Assembly: GCA_022647765.1 (NCBI GenBank)
Contig: JALCLH010000003.1
Coordinates: forward strand, 248,001-312,000
Reading direction: 5' to 3'
From: Acidipropionibacterium sp.
GTDB taxonomy: Bacteria; Actinomycetota; Actinomycetes; Propionibacteriales; Propionibacteriaceae
DNA: 64,000 nt
Shown: piece by piece, positions 18,001 to 25,328 of the stretch
How the letters are laid out: every line of letters begins with the position of its first letter
Numbering within the stretch: the stretch's first letter is position 1
Position numbers and translations under genes: made by a program
The notes under the pieces: model-generated
The model's database searches: none
What the model was told of the DNA's origin: nothing
The model's input: only the letters and a program-made list of their open reading frames with translations

Positions 18001-18511
18001 GCGCGGGGCGCTGTGGCAGTCCGGGCAGCTGGCCGGGGTGAGGCCGGGCCAGCTGGAGATCGAGGTGTGCAGCCAGCCCCCGCTGCTGCCCGAGCCGAGC
18101 CCGGTGGAACTGCTGGGCCACGATCTGCGATCGACCGGGATCAGCACCGCCGACCATCCGATGCGGCACCTGCGCCCGGCGATGACCGAGCGCGGGGTGC
18201 TGCCGATCGAGGCCCTGGGCGCAGTCGAGGCCGGGCGCCGGATCGAGGTGGCCGGGGTGGTGACCCATCGGCAGCGCCCGGCCACCGCCGGCGGGATCAC
18301 CTTCATCAATCTGGAGGACGAGACCGGTCTGCTCAATGTCATCGTCACCGCCGGGGCCTGGAAGCGCTACCGGCAGGTCGCGCTGACCTCCTCGGGAATG
18401 GTGATCAGGGGGATTCTGGAGCGCGGCGACGAGGGGGTGATGAACCTCTACGCCGACCGTCTGGAGGCCCTGCAGATGGGGATCGTCGTCTCCTCCAGGA
18501 ACTTCCGCTGA
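15083..18511 (+). CDS. dnaE2: Error-prone DNA polymerase DnaE2
   Basis: A 1142-residue C-family polymerase. The N-terminal PHP domain begins AELHCHSYYSFLDGASSPEE (HCHS at 64-67), the palm active site is PDIDVDFDARR with Asp452, Asp454 and Asp456, and the fingers contain GIHSAGMVLTRH. A helix-hairpin-helix is near 930-970 and an OB fold near 1020-1100 (GITFINLEDETG). It lacks the long C-terminal tail of DnaE1, as expected for DnaE2. With ImuA and ImuB it forms the damage-inducible mutasome. The start could also be the ATG at 15101 (MVYDNPPISW). Residues 845-885 hold a Gly/Asp-rich low-complexity insertion. Confidence 0.95.
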   Translation: MERGRPMVYDNPPISWSELEHRIQGKAPERDDGPTRRRRTPFSSRPGSRPRPPEGPVVPYAELHCHSYYSFLDGASSPEELVCRAVELGLSGLALTDHDGFYGVVRMAEAAEACGLPTVFGSELSIGLPRPQNGVADPMGSHLLVLARGAEGYRRLSGAMTEAYLAQDAEKGRPVYDLTTLADRADGHWIVLTGCRKGAVRQGLAAGGPEQAGRELDRLVRLFGHRNVVVELTDHRRPSDSRDNDRLAALAASRGLPVVATNDVHYAGADRFELSCALAAVRARRTLDEMDGWLPAGPVARMRSGSEMARLFARYPGAVERSVEIAEQARFSLRASRPQMPEQEVPDGFTPMSWLRHLVDAGCARLYGDDPVARRRLDEELEVIESKDFAGYFLIVHDIVEFARHHDILCQGRGSAAASAVCYVLGITVIDPVFYRLPFERFLSALREEEPDIDVDFDARRREKVIQYVYGKYGRHKAAQVANVISYRPKNAIRDMAKVLGYSQGQQDAWSRQMERWGSRIPEEQEGASQIPERVRDLAEQVLGFPRHLGIHSAGMVLTRHSVGEVCPIEPARMEDRTVLQWDKEDCAWMGLVKFDLLGLGMLAALQHTFDLIAGHCGRRWTIQSIPRNEPGVYDMLCRADTIGVFQVESRAQIGTLPRLKPRCFYDLAVEIGLIRPGPIQGGAVHPYIRRRTGVDPVTYPHPLLEPVLRRTLGIPLFQEQLMQMATTVGNCTAADADLLRRAMGSKRGVERIDSLRAKLFEGMAANGIADDVAQEIYNRIESFANFGFAESHSLSFAVLVYASSWLKLHYPAAYLAGLLRSQPMGFYSPATLVADARRHGVTVLKPDLMVSGVQAGLEPSRHAAQQGGGDAGGRDAGRPDCLLDHTEEQIGSFDADAPDEGASHRRDGGLVVRLGLADVSAISPETAEEIVAERDREPFTSLADLVRRVGLEPDQVEALSLAGVFDRLVGSRRGALWQSGQLAGVRPGQLEIEVCSQPPLLPEPSPVELLGHDLRSTGISTADHPMRHLRPAMTERGVLPIEALGAVEAGRRIEVAGVVTHRQRPATAGGITFINLEDETGLLNVIVTAGAWKRYRQVALTSSGMVIRGILERGDEGVMNLYADRLEALQMGIVVSSRNFR

Positions 18512-18539
18512 GGGTTGAAGCCGAGGGAACGAGGCCCGC

Positions 18540-18974
18540 TCAGCCGCGCTCGCCCGGAACCACCAGGGCCCACAGCACGCCGAAGGGATCGGTGATCTGG
18601 CCGTAGTGGTCTCCCCAGGGCGCCTTGGCGAAGGGCATCGCGACCTGGGATCCCGTGCCGGTGAGCCGTTCGATGACCGACTCGGCCGCCTCCACGGTGT
18701 CGAGCTCGATGAGGAAGGAGTAGACCGGCGAGTCCAGCGGAGGCAGCGTGCCGCCGGGCTCCGCGATCCCGTCCCCGCCGGCCAGGGTCACCAGGCCGCC
18801 GTGCAGCTGGGCGTGCGAGACGGCGTCCGGGGGCGGGGTGAAGGGGAAGCCCGCGGTGGGCATGTCGGAGTAGTGGCCCATCTCGAGCTCGCCGCCGAAG
18901 ATCTCTTCGTAGTAGTGGAATGCCTCATCGGCATTGCCGGGAAAGCTGATGTAGGGGGTGAAAGACGGTGCCAT
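18540..18974 (-). CDS. VOC-superfamily (PhnB-like) protein
   Basis: A 144-residue glyoxalase/bleomycin-resistance fold protein. It opens FTPYISFPGNADEAFHYYEE and ends WGDHYGQITDPFGVLWAL, the PhnB/YkcA pattern. The usual function of this subgroup is not established. It is convergent with dnaE2, 29 bp from its stop, and probably unrelated to it. Confidence 0.88.
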   Translation of the reverse strand: MAPSFTPYISFPGNADEAFHYYEEIFGGELEMGHYSDMPTAGFPFTPPPDAVSHAQLHGGLVTLAGGDGIAEPGGTLPPLDSPVYSFLIELDTVEAAESVIERLTGTGSQVAMPFAKAPWGDHYGQITDPFGVLWALVVPGERG

Positions 18975-19120
18975 GGCTGTGCCCTTTCGCTGTGACCCAT
19001 CGGGGATGGGAGACGGTAGGTTCGGGGGACCGGAGGTGGCTCACGCTAGCAGCGGCCGGGTCGATCACCGATGCCTCACGCTCACGATGATCCCTGAACC
19101 GACACGCGGCCATCTGCCGA

Positions 19121-19549
19121 TCATCGTGTTGCTGTGTCGAACGTCTCCAAGCCTGACCGGCGCCAGGCGGAGAGCAGGGCTTGATCCCGGCTGGCCGCTA
19201 CGGTCCGCGCCCCGGCGACGGTCTCCGCAGCAGCGCAGTGCATCGCATCGTATCCGCGCAGGGCGAAGCGGTGGGCCCGGTCGGCAGCTACTCGGACTAG
19301 CTCCATGTCGACTTCGAGCACGTTCAGCTGCCTCCACAACCGCTCGAGACCGGTCAAAGCTGCGCGCTGAGTGGTGGACACCAGCCGGCCGAGACGCTCC
19401 GCCTTCGCCAGAGCGGCCGCCGCCTCGACGAATGTCAGCCGGCAGGTGACCACAACATCGGCCGCTTCCCATAGCTGCCGGCATGCCGGCGAACCGGCTT
19501 CCTCGATGAGCAGCGGCACGACAGCCGATGTGTCGAGATAGGCGATCAC
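19121..19549 (-). CDS. vapC: VapC-type PIN-domain ribonuclease toxin
   Basis: A 142-residue PIN domain with all four acidic positions visible: Asp6 in [12 protein letters not shown], Glu42 in TFVEAAAAL, Asp101 in [12 protein letters not shown] and Asp122 in AASRDQALL. VapC toxins cleave tRNA or rRNA and are held by a VapB antitoxin encoded just upstream. Here the ATG overlaps the stop of the upstream frame (ATGA at 19546-19549). Only the last 25 or so residues of that frame ([20 protein letters not shown]) look like a VapB C-terminus; the rest is UvrA-like ATPase. Confidence 0.88.
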   Translation of the reverse strand: MIAYLDTSAVVPLLIEEAGSPACRQLWEAADVVVTCRLTFVEAAAALAKAERLGRLVSTTQRAALTGLERLWRQLNVLEVDMELVRVAADRAHRFALRGYDAMHCAAAETVAGARTVAASRDQALLSAWRRSGLETFDTATR

Positions 19550-22002
19550 CGACGCTGCTCCGCCACGAGATCACTCACCGATCCCGAGGCCTTCACCGCA
19601 GGGGGAAGTTCTCGTCGCTTATCCTTCGCTGGTGTCAGTCGTGCGGTGGTATGCAGGTGAAGCCGGCGCGCCAGGTACCGCCCGGTGACGGTGTCGCCGG
19701 CGGCGAGCTCCCGCGGGGTGCCCTCGAAGTCGACCAGCCCGCCGTTGTGCCCGGCGCCGGGGCCCAGGTCGATCACCCGGTCGGCGTGGGCGATGACCGC
19801 CAGATGGTGCTCGATGACGATGACCGAGCGGCCGGCGTCGACCAGCTGGTCGAGCAGTCTCAGCAGGATGTCGATGTCGGCGGGGTGGAGACCGCTGGTG
19901 GGCTCGTCGAGCACGTAGAGCCCGCCGTCGGTGGCCATCTGGATGGCCAGTTTGAGCCGTTGCAGCTCCCCTCCGGACAGGGTGTTCAGCGGCTGTCCGA
20001 TGGTGAGGTAGTCCAGGCCTGACGTCGGCCAGCCGAGACAGGATCCGCTCGGCCTGGGGCACGGCGGCGTCCGGCCCGCTGAAGAACTCGTGAGCCTGCT
20101 CGACCGTCATGTCGAGCACCTGGCTGATGTCGCGTCCGGCCAGCCGGTATTCCAGGACCGCCGGCTGGAAGCGCTTTCCCTCGCAGTCCTCGCAGACTGA
20201 GGCGGTGGTCTCCATGAATCCCAGCTCGGTGTAGATGACGCCGTTGCCGTTGCAGGCCGGGCAGGCGCCGTCGGAGTTGGAGCTGAACAGTGCGGGTTTG
20301 ACGCCGTTGGCCTTGGCGAAGGCCTTGCGGATCGGTTCGAGCAGGCCGGTGTAGGTGGCCGGGTTGCTGCGCCGCGATCCCCTGACCGGCGTCTGGTCGA
20401 TGACGATCGCCCCGGCCTCGGCGGGCAGGCAGCCCTCGATGAGGGAGCTCTTGCCGGATCCGGCGACGCCGGTCACCGCGCACAGCACACCGAGCGGGAC
20501 GTCGACCGAGACGTCGCGCAGGTTGTGCAGGTTCGCGTGCCGGATCGCAACGACGCCGGTGGGCCGGCGCACCTGGTCCTTGAGGGTGACCGGGGTGGCC
20601 AGGTGACGCCCGGTGAGGGTTCCGGAGGCGCGCAGGCCGTCGACATCGCCCTGGTAGCAGATCTGGCCCGCCGTCGGGTCCGGCACCCGGGCCGAGATCG
20701 ACGACGTGGTCGGCGATGGCGATGGTCTCGGGCTTGTGCTCGACCACCAGGACGGTGTTCGACTTGTCGCGCAGCCTCAGCAGTAGGCCGTTGAGCCGGT
20801 CGATGTCGGCGGGGTGGAGGCCGGCGGTGGGCTCGTCGAAGACATAGGTGACGTCGGTGAGGGCCGATCCGAGGTGCCGGATCATCTTGACCCGCTGGGC
20901 CTCGCCTCCCGACAGGCTGCCCGAGGAGCGATTGAGGGACAGGTATCCCAGCCCGATCGCGGAGAAGGAGTCCAGGGTCTCGCGCAGCGAGGTCAGCAGA
21001 GGGCCCAGCGAGGGGGCGTCCAGAGCGCGCAGCCACTCGGCGAGGTCGCTGACCTGCATCGCGGACAGGTCGGCGATCGACCGGCCGTCGATGGTGGCGC
21101 GGCGGGCGCCCTCGAGACAGCCGGGTGCCCTCGCACTGCGGGCAGGTGGCGAAGGCCACCGCGCTCTCGACGAACTCGCGGATGTGGGGCTGCATGCCCT
21201 CGGGGTCCTTGGACAGCATCGACTTGCGGATCCGCGGCACCAGCCCCTCGTAGGTGATGTTGATCCCGTGGGCCTTGATCTTGGTGGGCTCCTTGTAGAG
21301 GAGGTTGTCGAGCTCGCGCTTGGAGTAGTCGCGGATCGGCTTGTCGGCGTCCACCAGGCCGGATTCCGAGTAGAGCCGGACGTTCCAGCTGCCGGCCTTG
21401 TAGCCGGGAATGGTGAGGGCGCCGTCGTTGAGCGACTTCGAGTCGTCGTAGAGCCGGGTGAGGTCGATGTCGGAGACGGCGCCGCGCCCCTCGCAGCGCG
21501 GGCACATGCCGCCGGTGACGTGGAACTCCTTGCGCTGCTTCATGCCCTTGCGGTCGCCGGTCTCGATGGTGACGGCCCCGGCTCCGCTCACCGAGGCGAC
21601 ATTGAAGGCGAAGGCCTTCGGGCCGCCGATGTGCGGCTCGGCGAGCCGGCTGAACAGCACGCGCAGCATGGCGTCGACATCGGTGACGGTGCCGACGGTC
21701 GAGCGCGGGTTGGAGCCCAGCCGGCTCTGGTCGACGGTGATCGTGGTGGTGAGGCCCTCCAGGCGGTCGGCGTCGGGGCGCGACGGGCTGCCCATCATGC
21801 CTTGCAGGAAGGCTGTGTAGGTCTCATTGATGAGGCGCTGCGACTCGGCGGCGATGGTGTCGATGACCAGGGAGCTCTTTCCCGATCCGGAGACGCCGGT
21901 GAAGACGGTGAGCTTGCGCTTCGGGATGTCGAGGGTGAGATCCCGCAGATTGTTCTCGCGGGCTCCCTGGATGCGGATGCAGTCGTGCGCGTCGGCAGGC
22001 AT
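19546..22002 (-). pseudogene. UvrA-like ABC ATPase, multiply frameshifted, with VapB-like tail
   Basis: Four frames carry consecutive pieces of a UvrA paralogue of the drug-resistance type (no UvrB-binding domain). 22002 to about 21115: IRIQGARENNLRDLTLDIPK, P-loop GVSGSGKSS, zinc CPRCEGRG and CPQCEGTRLS. To about 20690: [38 protein letters not shown]. To about 20020: GVAGSGKSS, CPACNGNG, CEDCEGKRF. To 19640: [31 protein letters not shown]. Each join is a one-base shift. After the normal UvrA-like end the frame runs on 36 codons into [20 protein letters not shown], which resembles a VapB antitoxin C-terminus, and stops on the vapC ATG. At least three indels are needed to restore it. Confidence 0.85.
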
Positions 22003-22045
22003 AGCAGATAGCCTAATTGGCCTCACCAGCGGGAGGGGGCAGGTC

Positions 22046-23066
22046 ATGCGCCGGGCACGCATCACCGACGACGAGGCGACGGTCGGCGCTCTGCCTCTCC
22101 GAGGAGCGGTTCCAGCGGTTGTTCGGCGCTCCCGATGCGGTTGTCATCGATTCCGATGAGGTCTACGACCGTCGCAACCCGGTCGTCGTCGACGGTCGCC
22201 GGGTGCTCTGGTTCGACCGGTGGACGAGAACCCCCGACGGCTGGCACTCATCGTCCCTGAATGACAAGAACAGGGCCCTCTTCCTCGCCTTCTGTCGGAA
22301 GTCCGGTTCTGGCAAGGTCATCGCCACCCGCGCCGGCGTCCTGGATACCTTCGGCGACCCGTTCCTCCCGATTGTCGTCGGTGCCGTCGCGTTCGCTGCC
22401 CTCCTGGTGATGGGTCTCGAAGCCGCTGGCTGGATCGCTTTCGCAGCGAGCTGCCTGATGAGCTTCGCGTTGTACACCGCCCTCAAACTGGAACGGGGGC
22501 TCGTGCGCGGCAATCTGGTGTGGAAGGTCGACCGCATCCCCGAGGTGTCGCGGCGGACCGAGGACCCTGCTGAGAAGGTGAGGTACGCGGTGCTGCTGGG
22601 CCACGACCGTCCCCGCGAGGAGGCCATCGAGGTCGAGACGAGGATTCTCCGGGATCTGGAGACGGTGCTGTCGCAGGAGTGCGATGCTGCGACGGACGCG
22701 CGGGCCACGGGATTCCTGGCCGCCCTTCCCCATGCGCGGGCGGGACGCCGGCTTCAGGACCTGCAGCCGAGGGTGTCGCGGTTCTGCGCGGAGGTGATGC
22801 GGCCGCGCCGCGAGATTGTCCTGGAGGGCTGGCGAGTCGAGCGGAGTCTCGGCTCGGGATGGCAGTCGGACGAGGAGCGGATCGAGGAGGAGTCGCAGGT
22901 CTATGACGCCGTCCTGGAGTCATTGCACCTCGACGATGGGCGTGGCAAGGGGCGCGGCGACCAAGAACTGAGAAGGCCATCGCACCGTCGTCGGTCACAG
23001 CATCATCGGCGTCAGGGGACTCCACCGCCACGAGGCGCCCCTTCGTTCACGAGACGCCTCATGTAG
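22046..23066 (+). pseudogene. Membrane protein of unknown function, probable 5' frameshift
   Basis: Not recognised. The long frame encodes CLSEERFQRLFGAPDAVVID, two hydrophobic segments (about FLPIVVGAVAFAALLVMGLE and GWIAFAASCLMSFALYTALK) and a charged helical C-terminal half rich in Arg and Glu. The ATG at 22046 has a strong GGGAGGGGG site and encodes MRRARITDDEATVG in another frame; a one-base shift at about 22095 would join it to CLSEERF. The alternative is an in-frame start at 22017. The 3' end runs into hairpin R2, and the stop (23064-23066) lies in its loop, so the last 15 residues may be recent. Confidence 0.55.
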
Positions 23067-23097
23067 CTGGCGTCTCGTGAACGAAGGGGCGCCTCGT
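23030..23097. repeat. 68-bp perfect hairpin repeat, copy R2
   Basis: Arms 23030-23058 and 23069-23097 are perfectly complementary over 29 bases (outer end acgaggcgccccttcg) around the loop tcatgtagct. Copy R3 at 25131 is the same sequence with the loop reversed. It overlaps the 3' end of the upstream membrane protein frame and could act as a terminator despite lacking a T tract. Confidence 0.9.
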
Positions 23098-23099
23098 CG

Positions 23100-23429
23100 T
23101 CATGCAGAGATCATTTCTCCTCGTCGTGATCGAAGTACCGAATCCGATCATGAAGTGTTAGCATGCTTCCATGTTTTCCCGCCGCTCGTGTTGTCGCGTT
23201 GACAACAATGTCGCAGCCATCGGTTGCGCAGCGCGGGTGTGTGCGCTCTGAGCGTGGATCGCTTGCGCTGATTCCTTTCTGACGGTTCGCCGGTGCCATG
23301 TCCATGGTCTGGACGTGTTGGCCGTTTTCATGCGCGTTCCTGTCCGGACGTCTGCGCCCGGCCGCATTGTCAACTTTTATTGCGAGGGTACTGGTGCTGT
23401 GCCCTCATTCATTCCACTCAAGGAGAATC
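23100..23429. other. Non-coding leader upstream of the YeiH-type exporter
   Basis: About 330 bases of lower GC than the surroundings with no convincing frame. It contains gttgtc (23190-23195) and gacaac (23201-23206) as an inverted repeat overlapping a TTGACA-like hexamer, and a second tgtcaac near 23369. A ribosome-binding AAGGAGAA sits directly before the ATG at 23430. Promoter and operator are probably here but cannot be fixed. Confidence 0.4.
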
Positions 23430-24829
23430 ATGTCCACAACTGTCGGATCCCCGGACTCCGGGGTCGACGAATCAACGCAGACGCCGCGGCATCTGCCCGC
23501 GGGAACGATCCCCGCTGCTCACCAGCGAGGACTGGTGGGCGGTCTGGCTGGGGCTTGGCCTGGTGGCGCTCGCCATCGTGCTGTGGCTAGCCGGTTCGAC
23601 CCTCGATATCTTCGCGCCCCACATCCCCAAGTGGTCGAGCTGGCCGCAGCTGGGCGATGCTCTGGCCGCCCGCTGGCCGAACATCATCGCCCTGTTCGTG
23701 CTGTACGGAGCGATCTTCTCCCTCGCCGTGCATTTTCTCGGCGTGAAGGTGGGCTCGTTCCTTCGCGGCTACGTCGTCCTGTTCCTGCTGAGCGTCGTCA
23801 TCGTTCTGTTCAGTCAATGGACGGTGGCCAATCGCTACAATCTTGAGGCGCCGATCGTCGCGCTGGTTCTCGGCCTGATCATCGGGAATCTCGCACGCGT
23901 CCCCTCCTGGTTCGGCGATGCGCTGAGAACCGAGCTGTATGTCAAGGTAGGAGTCATTCTCCTCGGCGCCACATTGCCGTTCACCCTGGTGGTCAAGGCG
24001 GGACCGATCGCTCTGTTGCAGGCCTCGATCATTGCTGTGGCGACCTTCTTGGTCATCTATTTCGTCGGCGTCAAGGGGTTCCATCTCGACAAGCGATTCG
24101 CGGCGACCCTGGCCGCAGGCGGTTCGATCTGCGGCGTCTCCGCCTCGATCGCGGTCGGCAGCGCCGTGAAGAGCAAGAAGGAGCACGTCTCGGCGGCCCT
24201 CTCCCTGGTGGTGGTGTGGGCGGTGATCGCGATCTTCCTGCTGACGGCCGTGGCCAAGCTCATCGGCCTGCCAAATGGCGTGGCCGGGGCGTGGATCGGA
24301 ACCTCGGAGTTCGCAGACGCGGCCGGCATCACGGCCGCGAGTTCCTTCGGGGAGGCGGGCATTCAGGCGTTCACCCTGGTCAAGGTCGTCGGTCGTGACA
24401 TCTTCATCGGGGTGTGGAGCCTGATTCTGGCGCTCATCGCCGTGAACATCTGGGACAAGCAGGACCGCAAGGCCGGGCCTGATCGAGGCCGACCAGGTGC
24501 GCAAGAGCCAGGTGTGGGAGAGGTTCCCCAAGTTCGTGATCGGCTTCTTCGTGGCGTCGATAGCGTTGACGGTGCTCATCGCGGCCGCCGGCGCGGCTCG
24601 CAGCGCCGGGATCGACGCTCTCGTGACGACGCCGATCAAGGAGCTGCGCACCTGGGCCTTCACCTTCACCTTCCTGTCGATCGGCCTCACCACTCGGTTC
24701 CGCGAGCTGACCTCGGTCGGATGGAAGCCGGTCGCCACGTTCAGCATCGGCGCCGTCGTCAACATCGGGCTCGGTCTGCTGCTCTCCGCGGTCTTCCTCG
24801 GCCAGTACTGGGCCGGGCTGGGGCAGTGA
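23430..24829 (+). pseudogene. YeiH-family putative sulfate exporter, frameshifted
   Basis: The N-terminus MSTTVGSPDSGVDESTQTPR is in one frame. From about 23510 the main frame carries the membrane core: LLTSEDWWAVWLGLGLVALA, APIVALVLGLIIGNLARVP, GVILLGATLPFTLVVKAG, then the family signature AAGGSICGVSASIAVGSAVK and AAGITAASSFGEAGIQAFTL. At about 24485 the frame shifts again to KSQVWERFPKFVIGFFVASI and TTRFRELTSVGWKPVATF. Both shifts are +1. The restored protein is about 465 residues with around ten membrane segments, typical of UPF0324/YeiH exporters. It is flanked by hairpins R2 and R3. Confidence 0.85.
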
Positions 24830-24831
24830 GG

Positions 24832-25119
24832 ATGGCCACGATCAGCACGACGACACACCCGCCCCTCACATGTACCTGGACGGTGTCGGTGCGCATCGCA
24901 CGCCGGCCCGACGGCGACCGGTCGGAGACCATCATCGCCGCACTGGCCGATCGTTTCGACGGCTGGTCGGTGCGGCGACGCCGTAGGGAGACCGTCCTCA
25001 GCATCCGGACCGACGCGGTGGACGCTCCCGCCGTCGAGGCGGCGCTGAGACAGTGGGGGATTCCCCCGGCCGAGGCGGCGGTGAGCGTGCAGTACGCACG
25101 CAGATGGGGGGTCCTCTGA
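24832..25119 (+). CDS. Small hypothetical protein
   Basis: A 95-residue frame starting two bases after the exporter stop, probably co-transcribed. It is not recognised. It has a central strand-helix pattern (TCTWTVSVRIARRPDGDRSE, LADRFDGWSVRRRRRETVLS, VDAPAVEAALRQWGIPPAEA) that would fit a small alpha/beta domain. Codon use looks coding (high third-position GC). Hairpin R3 follows 11 bases after the stop. Confidence 0.5.
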   Translation: MATISTTTHPPLTCTWTVSVRIARRPDGDRSETIIAALADRFDGWSVRRRRRETVLSIRTDAVDAPAVEAALRQWGIPPAEAAVSVQYARRWGVL

Positions 25120-25130
25120 GCCCCACCGCC

Positions 25131-25198
25131 ACGAGGCGCCCCTTCGTTCACGAGACGCCAGCTACATGAGGCGTCTCGTGAACGAAGGGGCGCCTCGT
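25131..25198. repeat. 68-bp perfect hairpin repeat, copy R3
   Basis: Arms 25131-25159 and 25170-25198 are perfectly complementary and identical to R2, including flanking ccaccgcc and cgtc. The loop, agctacatga, is the reverse complement of the R2 loop. Bases 25199-25328 are a purine-rich spacer (ggcgggaggg-type runs) without a gene. Confidence 0.9.
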
Positions 25199-25328
25199 CG
25201 TCGCCAGGGGGGCAGGACAAGGCGGGGCAGGAAAGGTGGGAGAAAAGGCGGGTGGGGCAAGGCGGGAGGGAAGGCTCATTCGAGGTGGATCTTCGGCGGG
25301 TCGCCAGCTCAGATCGTAGGGTGCCATC

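Noticed and set aside
23111..23305. Small minus-strand frame upstream of the YeiH gene
   Set aside because: No ribosome-binding site, low coding character and no recognisable protein.
12440..25198. CRISPR array
   Set aside because: The repeats are single palindromes kilobases apart with no regular spacers and no cas genes.
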